From contig NZ_WRPK01000007.1 of the NCBI RefSeq assembly GCF_009755815.1, positions 1 through 64,000 of the forward strand: DNA of 64,000 nt, written 5' to 3'. The notes beneath the pieces are model-generated. The model did not search any database, was not told where the DNA came from, and saw only the letters and a list, made by a program, of their open reading frames with translations. The DNA comes from Flavisphingomonas formosensis. GTDB lineage: Bacteria > Pseudomonadota > Alphaproteobacteria > Sphingomonadales > Sphingomonadaceae. Below are positions 7,870-16,591 of the stretch, one piece after another. The first letter of the stretch is position 1. Every line of letters begins with the position of its first letter. The position numbers and the translations under genes were made by a program.

Positions 7870-8520
7870 TCAACGGCCTTTGGCGAAGAACCGGAAATTG
7901 ACGTTCTGCGTGAAAGGCTTGGCAGCGTCGGTGGTGTCGAACAGGAACGTTGCGCCGGTCTGCGACACCGCGGTTCGCAGAACGGTGAGCGGGTTCCATA
8001 GGAACGGCTGCGGCGGGTTGAGCGGCACCGCGTAGACGTCGATGCATTCGACCGGGAACGAGATGGGGAAGGTGATCGATGCGGTGGTGGTGCTGGTTCC
8101 ACCCGACACGGCAACGGATTGCCCCCACTGCTCCAGCCAGCCATCGGCCTCCTGCCGCCAGCCGGCCGTATAATCGCGCGGCATCGCATCGCGCAGGTTC
8201 TTCGGGGTCAGAACCTTGTTGTTGATGGTGCCGGCGAGGATCTCAGCCGCCGACGCGGGAACGATGCCACCACCGCCCCCGGGCGAGGTAATTGCGATGA
8301 TTGCCGCGAGCAGCTGGGCATTGTTCGTCTTGTCGAGCGTGAGCCCGGCCGCAAGGATGACGTTGACCAGCTCCTCCTGAAAGCCGTTCAGCCAATCGGG
8401 CGTGACGGTCGTCGGCGGAGTGGCGGTAAGTGGGTCGCCGCCGGTGAAGTAGCCCGGCGTGCCCGGAGCGGCCGGCGGGGGAAGCGCGGGCGATGCCGTG
8501 ACGTGATCGATCCGTTGCAT
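7870..8520 (-). CDS. Tail fibre / collar protein with gp53-like C-terminal domain, 216 aa
   Basis: N-terminal residues 'MQRIDHVTASPALPPPAAPG' and 'GYFTGGDP...VTPDWLNGFQEELVNVILAAGLTLDKTNNAQLLAAI' are the usual opening of virion-attached fibre proteins of temperate phages. The C-terminal half 'GWRQEADGWLEQWGQSV....ITFPISFP' has the gp53-like / putative receptor-binding fold seen at fibre tips. It belongs to the host-range module with its neighbours. Confidence 0.75.
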   Translation of the reverse strand: MQRIDHVTASPALPPPAAPGTPGYFTGGDPLTATPPTTVTPDWLNGFQEELVNVILAAGLTLDKTNNAQLLAAIIAITSPGGGGGIVPASAAEILAGTINNKVLTPKNLRDAMPRDYTAGWRQEADGWLEQWGQSVAVSGGTSTTTASITFPISFPVECIDVYAVPLNPPQPFLWNPLTVLRTAVSQTGATFLFDTTDAAKPFTQNVNFRFFAKGR

Positions 8521-8526
8521 GTGCGC

Positions 8527-8730
8527 TCAGCCCTCCACGCTCTCAGGATCGGGCGTCGCGGGTGTCCGCCAGTCGGTGCTATCTCGCGTCCAGCCGATGC
8601 CCACGCCGGGGTTTGCCGCCCCGGGCACGATCGAGCAGCCGGCGGGCGGCATCCATGGGGTGCTGCCGTCCCATTCGACGGAGTTGACGACGACGCCCTC
8701 GGCGTCGAGCACAAGCCAGGTTGCGGACAT
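8527..8730 (-). CDS. Small fibre-module protein, 67 aa
   Basis: Starts MSATWLVLDAEGVVVN with a strong GAGGGG ribosome binding site. A short beta-rich protein ('NSVEWDGSTPWMPPAGCSIV') of a kind found between fibre genes of alphaproteobacterial prophages. Function unknown; a fibre chaperone or a minor fibre tip is possible. Confidence 0.6.
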   Translation of the reverse strand: MSATWLVLDAEGVVVNSVEWDGSTPWMPPAGCSIVPGAANPGVGIGWTRDSTDWRTPATPDPESVEG

Positions 8731-8739
8731 GTGATCCCC

Positions 8740-10281
8740 TCAGAATGACGTGATGACGACGACGCGGCCCGCGCCGCCCGTTCCGCCGGCTCCGCCGACA
8801 AAGCCCGTCTGCGCGGAGCCGCCACCGCCCGCGCCACCGCCGGGGGTCTGGCCATCGCCGCCGGTGCCACCATTCGTGGTGGTCGACGATCCGCCGCCAC
8901 CACCGCCGCCGCCCGGCAGATAGGCGGTCGTCGCCGTCAGCGTGCCACCATTGCCGCCACCGCTTGCGCCTGCCGCCGCTGCCGCCGCCTGTGCGCCCAG
9001 CGATTTGCCGCCCACGCCACCGGCCGCCGTTGCGTTTGCGGATGTGATGCCGGCGCCGGCAGCGCCGCCGCCCGATCCGCCGGGAGATGCAGCGCCTGCG
9101 GACGATGCACCCGCCGCGCTCGATCCGCCGCCGCCGCTACCACCACCGCCGTTGCCGATGGAACCCGCCACGCCGCTGCCGCCGCTCGCGCCGCCGACCG
9201 TGCCGGACCCTGCCGTCGAGCCGCTGCCGGAGCTGCCGGCGCCGACGATGCCGCCGCCACCGCCACCGCCCGACGCGGTGCCGACCTGGCCGCCCGCGCC
9301 GCCACCGCCACCATAGGCAGTCAGCCATGATCCGAACGAGCTCGCGCCGCCGACACCACCAGCCGATCCGGCCGCCGACGTGCCGCCCGCGCCCGACGTG
9401 CCGCCCGCGCCGACGGTGACAGTTTCTGTCGCCCCCACGGCGGAGGCAGCGATCCATACTTCCGTGCGGGATGCACCGCCGCCGCCACCGCCGCCCGAGG
9501 TCGCGGTCGACGTCGCTGCGAACGCGCCACCGCCGCCGCCGCCGCCGCCGCCAGTGACGATCACATGCACGAGCTTGGCGCCGCTCGGCTTCGTCCATGT
9601 GCCGGACGAGGAGAAGGACTGAATATCGTCGGAAGAGGGCGCGCCGATCGCGGAAAGGACCGTCGATCCGCTCGATGCGCCGATGATCGTCCGGCCGAGG
9701 GAGGTAAGGTCCGTGGTGGCGGCCGCGCCGGAGCCCGTCCAGTAATCGACCTTGTTCGCCGCGGTCGTCAGGCCAGCAATGGCCGCGAGATTGGAGTTGT
9801 AGGCCTGGACGTTCGTGCCGATCGCGAGCCCGAGATTGGTGCGGGCGGTCGACAGATTCGACAGGTCGGAAAGGTTGTTCGCCGGCATGAGGCCGGTGCC
9901 GGTCGCGCCGAGCGTGCCGCTCGACAGGGTGACGCCGGTGCCCAGCGTGACCGGCGACCAGGTGCCTGCGCCGGAGCGGTAATAGAGGGTGTTCGTGCCG
10001 GATGCGGCGGCGAGGCTGGTGAGGTCCGCGTCGAGCGGCTGGAATGCCGAGGTCAGTGCGCTGTTGGTCGCCGCGAAGGTGGCGATCTGGGCGGGGCTGA
10101 TAATGACGTTGTTGCAAGGCGCCGTGCTGGCCGGGCAGCCGGTGCCCTGCACCGACACGATGCGCTCGCTGCCGACCAGTGTCCCGGCGAGCGGCAGCTG
10201 CGAATATTTGACCTCGGCCGCCATGGAAGGCGCGCACGCGAGCAGCGCCGCCCCGAGGACGGCGAACAGCCGTTTGAGCAT
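8740..10281 (-). CDS. Glycine-rich tail fibre-like protein with an N-terminal signal-like segment, 513 aa
   Basis: Begins MLKRLFAVLGAALLACAPSM, a clear signal-peptide-like sequence with a possible lipobox-like or SPase I site after about residue 22, unusual for a virion protein. Residues 60-215 have fibre-type repeats ('LDADLTSLAA', 'NLSDLSNLSTARTNLGLA', 'YNSNLAAIAGL'). Residues about 220-245 ('SSSGTWTKPSGAKLVHVIVTG') open the glycine-rich domain, and the rest is dominated by Gly-Gly-Gly runs up to the C-terminus. Glycine-rich domains of this type can fold as polyglycine II sandwiches, as in some phage adhesins. RBS AGGAG overlaps the stop of gp48. Confidence 0.75.
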   Translation of the reverse strand: MLKRLFAVLGAALLACAPSMAAEVKYSQLPLAGTLVGSERIVSVQGTGCPASTAPCNNVIISPAQIATFAATNSALTSAFQPLDADLTSLAAASGTNTLYYRSGAGTWSPVTLGTGVTLSSGTLGATGTGLMPANNLSDLSNLSTARTNLGLAIGTNVQAYNSNLAAIAGLTTAANKVDYWTGSGAAATTDLTSLGRTIIGASSGSTVLSAIGAPSSDDIQSFSSSGTWTKPSGAKLVHVIVTGGGGGGGGGAFAATSTATSGGGGGGGASRTEVWIAASAVGATETVTVGAGGTSGAGGTSAAGSAGGVGGASSFGSWLTAYGGGGGAGGQVGTASGGGGGGGIVGAGSSGSGSTAGSGTVGGASGGSGVAGSIGNGGGGSGGGGSSAAGASSAGAASPGGSGGGAAGAGITSANATAAGGVGGKSLGAQAAAAAAGASGGGNGGTLTATTAYLPGGGGGGGGSSTTTNGGTGGDGQTPGGGAGGGGSAQTGFVGGAGGTGGAGRVVVITSF

Positions 10282-10287
10282 GCGGAT

Positions 10288-10905
10288 TTACTCCTGGATG
10301 AAGTGGGTCGTGCCGTCTTCGCCGACGAAGGTGTCGAAGCCGTCCTCGCTGACGAACGTGCCGCCAGCTGCGAAGATATAGGTATGCGCGGGCTTGATGG
10401 CCTCCATCTCGCAATTGAGCGCGCTCACCGGCAGGTTGCTGGTATTGGCGATGATGGTGACACCCCAGGTGAAGGCCCATTCGTCGCCGCACGCCGGCTG
10501 CCCTGCGCTGCTCTCGCCCGCGCGGAAGGTCGCATAGTCCTCGATGCTGATCGTGAAGCCGAGCGCTGCGGCGAAGTCGATGAAGCGCTGCCGCGACTGG
10601 CCGCCGCCTGCCGTGAAGCGGGCGAGGACCGATCCCTGTCGCTGCGCGAGCGTCGGGCTGTTGCCCAGGCACGGATCCGGCAGCCCCAGCGATTCCTCCC
10701 ATTCGGGCAGCAGACCGGTCGTGCCGGCGGGAAAGGCGTCGGCCAGGAGTGCGATGGCGTCCGCATCGATCTGCGCCGGCAGGAGAGCGAGGGCGGCGAT
10801 GAGCTTGCCCTGCACGCTGCCCGGATCCTTCGGCCAGACCCTGCCGGTGGGCATCAGGTCGCGGATCGCGCCGGCATAATCATCGGCTGAGAATTTTCCG
10901 CTCAT
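10288..10905 (-). CDS. Baseplate wedge protein, Mu gp48 / YmfQ family (DUF2313), 205 aa
   Basis: Has the family layout: 'DDYAGAIRDLMPTGRVWPKD' at the N-terminus, a central helical domain with 'LAQRQGSVLARFTAGGGQSRQRFIDFAAALG', and a C-terminal beta domain ending in 'GFDTFVGEDG'. In Mu-type contractile tails gp48 is a wedge component next to gp47. Its ATG overlaps the stop of the gp46/gp47 fusion by four bases. Length is normal for the family, so this baseplate gene itself looks intact. Confidence 0.85.
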   Translation of the reverse strand: MSGKFSADDYAGAIRDLMPTGRVWPKDPGSVQGKLIAALALLPAQIDADAIALLADAFPAGTTGLLPEWEESLGLPDPCLGNSPTLAQRQGSVLARFTAGGGQSRQRFIDFAAALGFTISIEDYATFRAGESSAGQPACGDEWAFTWGVTIIANTSNLPVSALNCEMEAIKPAHTYIFAAGGTFVSEDGFDTFVGEDGTTHFIQE

Positions 10906-11696
10906 GCGTAGGTGATCGTGCCGGGCACCGGCAGATAGCCGCCGGCAGACTGGATGTTGCCGGCGCTGCCGGGAGTGACGGTGCCGTTGCTGACCGCGAC
11001 GTTGGTCAGCACGAAGCCGGCGCTGCCGGGCACGCTCTCGATCGCGCCCTGGATGGCCGAGATGTTCGTCGTGCCGCCGGGGACGGCGCCGGTCTGGAGC
11101 GCGGAGGCGAAGGCGGCGGCGATCGCGTTCTTGACCGACGTGCTGACGCCCGAAATGCCGGCAATGGTGAGGTTCACCGTGTTCGGCTCGGGCGCGACCG
11201 AATAGAGCAGCACCGTCACCGGCTGCACGTCATAGAGGGCATTGGCGACGGTGAGCTGGTCGCCCGTCGCCTCGGTCGCGCGGGTCTCGTCGGCGGCGAC
11301 GCCGTCGTCGAGCAGCCATTGCAGGGCGTTGGCGAAATCGCTCTTGACCAGAGCAAGCACGGTCGGCGTCTGCTTGGACCGGGTCCGCAGCCAGAATTTC
11401 GAACCGATGTCACCGGCCCACCAGCCGCGCGGATCGGTCGTGCCGTCGGGGATTGTGTCCTCGGTGTCGGCCGTCGCATCGGTGAACAGGCTGATCAGGA
11501 CGGCCGTGACCAGGTCATTGCCGGCGAGCAGGCCCGTGCCCGCCGTATAGGCCTCGATATCCGTCCAGATCGGCGCGGCGCTGTCATCGACGACCGAGTT
11601 GCCGTTTTCGTCGACCAGCAGATTGAGCTGCGGGACGGACAGCACCCAGTCTCCGGTGCCGCTGTCCGGATCCCATATCGTCGCAATGTCGGGCAT
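10902..11696 (-). CDS. Fusion of Mu gp46-like baseplate protein with the C-terminus of a gp47/J-like protein, 264 aa
   Basis: Residues 1-about 155 are gp46-like: 'GDWVL', 'DLVTAVLISLFTDATA', 'DPRGWWAGD', 'GSKFWLRTRSKQTP' and 'ALQWLLDDGVA' in family order. From about residue 165 the sequence 'LLYSVAPEPNTVNLTIAG', 'VKNAIAAAF', 'VPGGTTNISAIQGAIESVPG' and the end 'GYLPVPGTITYA' is the C-terminal domain of baseplate J / Mu gp47. The roughly 250-residue N-terminal part of gp47 is absent, and no separate gp47 gene exists between gp45 and gp48. The reading frame is intact. Either an in-frame deletion joined the two genes or this is a shortened lineage-specific design; I favour deletion. Confidence 0.75.
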   Translation of the reverse strand: MPDIATIWDPDSGTGDWVLSVPQLNLLVDENGNSVVDDSAAPIWTDIEAYTAGTGLLAGNDLVTAVLISLFTDATADTEDTIPDGTTDPRGWWAGDIGSKFWLRTRSKQTPTVLALVKSDFANALQWLLDDGVAADETRATEATGDQLTVANALYDVQPVTVLLYSVAPEPNTVNLTIAGISGVSTSVKNAIAAAFASALQTGAVPGGTTNISAIQGAIESVPGSAGFVLTNVAVSNGTVTPGSAGNIQSAGGYLPVPGTITYA

Positions 11697-12239
11697 TCAG
11701 GCCTCCGGAGTGGGAGGGTCTGTGTTGTCGCTGCCGGCCTGCACGCCGCCGTGCGTGTGGCCGTTATAGGCGTCGTGCACGCCGTTCATGCTGACGTCGC
11801 CATTGCGGCTCAGCACGTCGCCGGTGACGTGGAGATCGCCGTCAATAGTGCAGCTGCTGAAGTTACGGATCGTGACCGCCTGCCCGGCAGCGTCGATGAT
11901 CAGGCCCTCGCCATCCTTGAACCAGACATAGGCGCCGCGCGCGTCGTAGAGCGCCGCGTCGCCCGCCTGGAGGTTGCGCAGGCGGCTATCCCGATGATTG
12001 GTGGCCACCACCAGCGAGAGCGCTCGGTTGCCTGGCAGCCGAACCAGCACGGCATCAGAGTCGACGGGCGGCGACGAAGCGAAACCGAACTCGGCCACTC
12101 GGATCACGCCATCGGAGATGCGGCGCCCGCCGTCTGGATCCATCGGACCTTCGTCGATCTGGACTTTCTGCACGACGTCACTGTCGTCAACGACGGTGAC
12201 GCGGCCGCGCCGGACGAACTCCCAGAACTGGCGCATCAT
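11697..12239 (-). CDS. Baseplate spike protein, Mu gp45 family, 180 aa
   Basis: MMRQFWEFVRRGRVTVVDDS opens an OB-fold domain with 'VQIDEGPMDPDGGRRISDGVIRVAEFGFAS', the gp45 signature. A short beta-helix follows ('CTIDGDLHVTGDVLSRNGDVS'), and the end carries 'NGHTHGGVQAGSDNT', the histidine-containing tip motif that binds metal in gp45/gpV-type membrane-piercing spikes. The ATG overlaps the stop of the hub gene (ATGATG). The gene ends one base before gp46 begins. Confidence 0.9.
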   Translation of the reverse strand: MMRQFWEFVRRGRVTVVDDSDVVQKVQIDEGPMDPDGGRRISDGVIRVAEFGFASSPPVDSDAVLVRLPGNRALSLVVATNHRDSRLRNLQAGDAALYDARGAYVWFKDGEGLIIDAAGQAVTIRNFSSCTIDGDLHVTGDVLSRNGDVSMNGVHDAYNGHTHGGVQAGSDNTDPPTPEA

Positions 12240-13318
12240 TGCACGGCCTCGATGATAGGATCGGGAACAAGAATGATAGGTTCGGGGGTGAACGCTTCTT
12301 TTGGCATCAGGAGCAGCTCGGCGGTGGTGCCAGTACGATCGTCCCGGCGATAAGTCACCTCGGATATGCAGAGCATGACGTCTGCCCCGTCGAGACCGGG
12401 CACCGTCACAGGCATCAGCTTGTTCGGCGTCCACAGCTTGCCGTCCTTGTCGCGCCAGCTGTCGAGCAGGACGCGAACCTGCGTGCCTCGGCCTGCCCGG
12501 CGAGCGACCTCCCATATAGCGCGACGCTTGCAGAGATCCTGTCCCTGGCTGGACTGGTCGGCGACCACATAGAGGCGCCGATGCCGTTTGACGTTCGCGT
12601 CCTTCTGCATGTCGATCTGGAAGCCTGCGTCGCCCGCCTCAATGAGGGGATCCACGCTCAGCAGTGAACAGACCACTTCGCTGAACCGCTCGTCCATCGA
12701 CCGCTCGAACTGCCACCGAAGGACGTTCCCGCCATCGCCGTATTTCGCGCCGCTCGAGTGCTTTTCCTGGCCTGCCTGGGCAAGGACGAGGTCGCCCTTT
12801 TCGTCCTCGTAGAAGAGCAGGCCGGCGTTGCGCGCGAGGCGCTCGATCAGGCCAACCGGCGTTTCGGTCAACTCAAGCTGGAACTGCGGGATCTGCGGAC
12901 CGACGTCGACGCCGTTCAGCGCCGATACGCCGATGTTGTAATAGGATGCCAGTTGCGAAGCGACCTGCAGCACATTGCCATTGACGAGCTGGCCCGATGG
13001 CCATTGTGCCGAGCAATCGACAAGGTCCTGGCATTTGCCGCGCCCCGTTATGGAAAGCTGATGTCCGTTCGCATCGCCTCCGTTGGTGTCGCGATCGATA
13101 TACCCCGTGATGACGACGTCGCTTCCAAGCGCCAGCTCGCAAGCCTGCCCTGCGAAGGCGACGACCTTGGACCCGTCGGAGGGGTTCAGGGCGGTGAGAC
13201 CGATCGAGAAGCTGTTGGGGATGCGCTCGCACCCGCGGGTGAGGCTCACATTCTGCCAGCCGGTGATCGCGCGTCCATCGACCTTAAGCGTGACCTCCTC
13301 CGGGGTCGTGTCGGTCAT
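12236..13318 (-). CDS. Baseplate hub protein, Mu gpP / gp44 family, 360 aa
   Basis: Starts MTDTTPEEVTLKVDGRAITG and continues with the hub pattern: 'SLTRGCERIPNSFSIGLT', 'GSDVVITGYIDRDT', 'QLSITGRGKCQDLVDCSA', a central '...LYYEDEKGDLVLAQAG'-type strand and 'LWTPNKLMPVTVPGLDG'. Such hub proteins connect the spike, tube and wedges of contractile tails. Its start overlaps the stop of the DNA circulation gene. It looks full length. Confidence 0.88.
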   Translation of the reverse strand: MTDTTPEEVTLKVDGRAITGWQNVSLTRGCERIPNSFSIGLTALNPSDGSKVVAFAGQACELALGSDVVITGYIDRDTNGGDANGHQLSITGRGKCQDLVDCSAQWPSGQLVNGNVLQVASQLASYYNIGVSALNGVDVGPQIPQFQLELTETPVGLIERLARNAGLLFYEDEKGDLVLAQAGQEKHSSGAKYGDGGNVLRWQFERSMDERFSEVVCSLLSVDPLIEAGDAGFQIDMQKDANVKRHRRLYVVADQSSQGQDLCKRRAIWEVARRAGRGTQVRVLLDSWRDKDGKLWTPNKLMPVTVPGLDGADVMLCISEVTYRRDDRTGTTAELLLMPKEAFTPEPIILVPDPIIEAVQ

Positions 13319-14643
13319 GATGCGAGCGCCTGAAATGATGGTGGCATGAAGAGTGGCGAGACGGGGACCACCTGGGCAATGAGTTGATCCGCGCGCGACG
13401 CGTCGCGGTAGATGGACTGCGCCAATGCCAGCGCCGAGCGGGAGCGCGGAACGTTGAACGATCGGATCGGTGCGAGCGTCGCACCGCGGGCCTTGAGATC
13501 CTGGGTCACGGCGATGCGCAGATCGCGAAGCACGTCATAGGTGCTGTCCTGGCCCGCATCCGCTGCGGCAGTGGCAACCGTGTCGATCAAGGACGTGACC
13601 AGCACCAGCGTCTTGAACGCATCGTCGTAGCTCGACGGCTGATAGCGCGCCGAGCTCACCGCCAGGGCAACGGCAATCATGCGCTGAAACAGTGCGGTGA
13701 TCGCGCTGCCCGTGGTGCCGGCTGCATCGATCCCCGCAGGGCTGAACGCGAGCAGCTTAGCCAGGAGCCGCAGCGCGTCCGCCGGGTCGGCGCAGGCATT
13801 CACCAGCGCGTCGACCAGGTCGCCGGCAGCGTTTCCGACATCGGTCTCGGTTGCTCCTATGCCCAAGGTGGCAACGGCGGCGGCGAGGGTCGCCGCAGCT
13901 GCCGCGACATCCTGCCGCTGCTCCGACGCCTGAACGATCAGGCTGGCGACCGTCGCATCGGCCGAATAGGCGTCGTTCGCGGCGGTGGTGAAACCCGCGT
14001 TCGCGCCCGACGTGAAACGGCCATTGTTGCCAGGCAGCCGGGCAGTCAGCTTGTTGATCGCCGTGGCATCGCCGGCCAGCGCCGTGGTCTGGCCGCTCCA
14101 TTGGCTTGCTGAGCTCGAGATCCCGCTATGCGTGCCGCCGCCCGAGAGCGCGGAGACGAGCACGCGAGCGATGTCCGCCACGATCGCAATCTTGGCGATG
14201 GTCGCGGCGCTGAGCACGCCGGCGTCCGTCGCGGCGAACACGGACGCCAGGCTCTTTTTTCCGCTCTCGACGAAGGCGAGTGAGATCTCGCTCATTCGCC
14301 CCGCACCGAGGTCCTCGTCCATGGAATAGCGAAGGACGTTGACGTTCAGGATGCCGAGCGTCGGATGCGTAAGGATGCCGGGGCCCTTCGCCTCGAGCGC
14401 GGCGAGCAGGAGCGCACGCTGCAGCTGCACGGGCCCGCCGAGGTAGACGAGATCGCCCTCGACGAGGAAGCCGTTGAACGAGAAGCGCCGCGCCCCGCGC
14501 CCCATATCCTCGGTGGAGGGCAGATCGCGGCCAGGATATTCGTGCACGACGACGCGCCGGCCGCCTTCGTTGGCCGAGCGCGCCACGGCGAAGGGAACCC
14601 CCCGAAAGGAGGCGGGCAGCAGCCCGTTGGAGAAGAGGGCCAC
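13315..14643 (-). CDS. DNA circularisation / tail protein, Mu gpN family, 442 aa
   Basis: The GTG at 14643 begins immediately after the tape measure stop. The N-terminal domain 'SFRGVPFAVARSANEGGRRV', 'HEYPGRDLPSTEDMGRGARRF', 'GPGILTHPTLGILNVNVLRY' and 'ISLAFVESGKK' is the gpN / DNA_circ_N family signature. In Mu this protein is a baseplate component that follows the tape measure; the old 'DNA circulation' name has little functional support. The C-terminal 250 residues are alanine-rich and helical. Full length for the family. Confidence 0.85.
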   Translation of the reverse strand: MALFSNGLLPASFRGVPFAVARSANEGGRRVVVHEYPGRDLPSTEDMGRGARRFSFNGFLVEGDLVYLGGPVQLQRALLLAALEAKGPGILTHPTLGILNVNVLRYSMDEDLGAGRMSEISLAFVESGKKSLASVFAATDAGVLSAATIAKIAIVADIARVLVSALSGGGTHSGISSSASQWSGQTTALAGDATAINKLTARLPGNNGRFTSGANAGFTTAANDAYSADATVASLIVQASEQRQDVAAAAATLAAAVATLGIGATETDVGNAAGDLVDALVNACADPADALRLLAKLLAFSPAGIDAAGTTGSAITALFQRMIAVALAVSSARYQPSSYDDAFKTLVLVTSLIDTVATAAADAGQDSTYDVLRDLRIAVTQDLKARGATLAPIRSFNVPRSRSALALAQSIYRDASRADQLIAQVVPVSPLFMPPSFQALAS

Positions 14644-14644
14644 T

Positions 14645-16591
14645 CTACCAGCCGCCGCCGCCGGCGCTCGTCGGCATTGCATAATGCACGCCGCTACGGC
14701 CTTCGCTATCGCGCGACGTCACCTTGGCTCCGGCGGGGAGTCCTTCGAATCGATGCTCGACGATGATCCGGCCGACCTGATCGTTGGTCATCTTCCGCCC
14801 GCTCTCCATCTGGACGATGGCCGCAATCAGCGCGTTCATCTGATCACGATTGTTGATGTCGATCTGATCGTTCGGGCCCAGGCCCGTGCGCTGGCGGATG
14901 TGTCGGAGATAGGCCGGGACGTCATTGCCATCCGCGGCCGGAGCGTAGCCCTGGCCCGGAGCATCGAGCAGTTTTTCCGGAGTCGTCTGACCGCGGCGCA
15001 CGTCGCGGCGAATGATCTTGTCGATTTCGCCGATACTCTCGGCCTCGGACGCGAATTTGCGGAAACGCCCGTCCTTGCCCTTGATGCCGCCGAGATTGTT
15101 GTTGCCACTGCCGAACAGGCTGCCGATCAGCCCGGATGTCTCGGGATCGATCTTCTTCCCGTCCTGCGTCACCGTGAAATGCAGATGCGGCCCGGTGACG
15201 TTTCCCGATGCGCCGCTTAGCGCAAAGGTCTGGCCGGCCTTGACCCGGGCGCCATTGGCGACGTTGACCTTGCTGAGATGAGCATAGCCGGTCGCCAGGC
15301 CGTTGCCATGGTCGATCACCGCCTGGAGCCCGCCCTTGCCGTTCCGGAAGATATGGATCACGCCGTCCTTGGGCGCGTGGAGTGCAGTGCCGACAGCCGC
15401 CCGAAGGTCGACGCCATTGTGATAGGTGGAGGCTCCGGCCTTGGGCGCCGCACGCGGACCGAAGCGCGACAGAACGCGGTGATCGGCGCCCGCCGCCGCG
15501 CCGCCGCCAGCGGCTGATCCCGTTGTTCGCGCTGCGGCCGCAATCTTGTCCGCCGCGCGGTCTATCTTGGTGGCCGCCGGCGAGAAGCTGCGCTCGACGC
15601 TCTCCTGAAACCGCGACACACCGTCGACCAGGCGACCAAATACGGGCTCGATCTTCCCGCCCAGCCAGTCACCAGCGCCCAGCAGAGCGCGGTCCTTGAT
15701 CTGGCTTGCGATCACGCCTTCGCGCTGCACCCGCTGGGCCCGCGCCGCCTGGGCGTCGTCGAGCACCGGACCCCGCTTCGCAACGTCGGCCATCTCGGCC
15801 TTGAGCGTGCCGGAGCCCTCGCGAAGCAAGGGGAGGGCGCCCGTCGCGCCGAATATGCCCGCGATCGCGTTCGCGGTCTGCGGATCCTTTTGGCGCTTCA
15901 GCGCATCGGCGATGTCGGCGGTGGTCGCGTTGTAATCGAGGTTGCCGTCCGCCCCCTTTTTGAACCCGATGCCCAGCTTCTTCATGGTGAAGAGTGCGGT
16001 GGCGTTCCGGCCGTGATAGGCATCGTGCACGGTCTGGGCGATGTTGGCCATCGCCGTATCGGCAGCGCCCTTGTCCACGCCGTAGCGCGCCGCGGCGCCC
16101 TCGAAAGCCATCAGATCCTTGGTGGCGATGCCGATCGAGCGGGAGAGGCGGCCTGCCGCGGCGCCAGCTTCGGACCAGTTCGACACGAGCTTATAGGTTG
16201 CGGCACCCGCCGCGACGAGCACGGCGACCGTGGCAGCGCCCGCGACGCCGATACCGGCCATGGTGCGGGTGAGCACACCGCCGGCCATCGCGGCCCGCCC
16301 CATCGAATCGCTGGCGGCTTCGGTCATTTCCCGGATTGCGCCCATCCGCTTCAAGAAGGGCGCCATCACCGAGCTGCGGCCGAAGGCTTTCGATGCAGCG
16401 CCCTCAACCCGGCTGATCGACTGGATCACCGACTTGTTCGCGTTCGAAGCATCGCGCCGGAAGCGATCGAAGGCGGCGCGGTTGTCGTTCGCCGCCTTCT
16501 TCCCGACCTGGCCGAGGCGTCGCTCGGCGGAGCGCGCGCCCTTTTCCGTCTTGTCGTCGGCAACGACGGCCACGGCGAAGCGAGATTGCAT
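14645..16591 (-). CDS. Tail tape measure protein with internal M23 (LytM) peptidase domain, 648 aa
   Basis: Starts MQSRFAVAVVADDKTEKGAR. The first 100 residues are a charged helix, then a hydrophobic stretch at about 103-135, then helical spacer. From about residue 373 to 485 there is a LytM/M23 domain with the zinc and catalytic motifs 'HNGVD', 'GYAHLS' and 'GPHLHF'. This domain would cut peptidoglycan cross-links during DNA entry. The C-terminal 160 residues are an unassigned region. At 648 residues the tail would be about 95-100 nm by the usual 1.5 A per residue. The start overlaps the end of the frameshifted gp41 product. Confidence 0.88.
   Translation of the reverse strand: MQSRFAVAVVADDKTEKGARSAERRLGQVGKKAANDNRAAFDRFRRDASNANKSVIQSISRVEGAASKAFGRSSVMAPFLKRMGAIREMTEAASDSMGRAAMAGGVLTRTMAGIGVAGAATVAVLVAAGAATYKLVSNWSEAGAAAGRLSRSIGIATKDLMAFEGAAARYGVDKGAADTAMANIAQTVHDAYHGRNATALFTMKKLGIGFKKGADGNLDYNATTADIADALKRQKDPQTANAIAGIFGATGALPLLREGSGTLKAEMADVAKRGPVLDDAQAARAQRVQREGVIASQIKDRALLGAGDWLGGKIEPVFGRLVDGVSRFQESVERSFSPAATKIDRAADKIAAAARTTGSAAGGGAAAGADHRVLSRFGPRAAPKAGASTYHNGVDLRAAVGTALHAPKDGVIHIFRNGKGGLQAVIDHGNGLATGYAHLSKVNVANGARVKAGQTFALSGASGNVTGPHLHFTVTQDGKKIDPETSGLIGSLFGSGNNNLGGIKGKDGRFRKFASEAESIGEIDKIIRRDVRRGQTTPEKLLDAPGQGYAPAADGNDVPAYLRHIRQRTGLGPNDQIDINNRDQMNALIAAIVQMESGRKMTNDQVGRIIVEHRFEGLPAGAKVTSRDSEGRSGVHYAMPTSAGGGGW

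Noticed and set aside
4587-7901. 1104-codon open frame opposite the tail fibre gene
   Set aside because: It is the mirror of a high-GC coding strand, rich in Arg, Ala and Asp, with no domains and no ribosome binding site; the minus-strand fibre explains the region.
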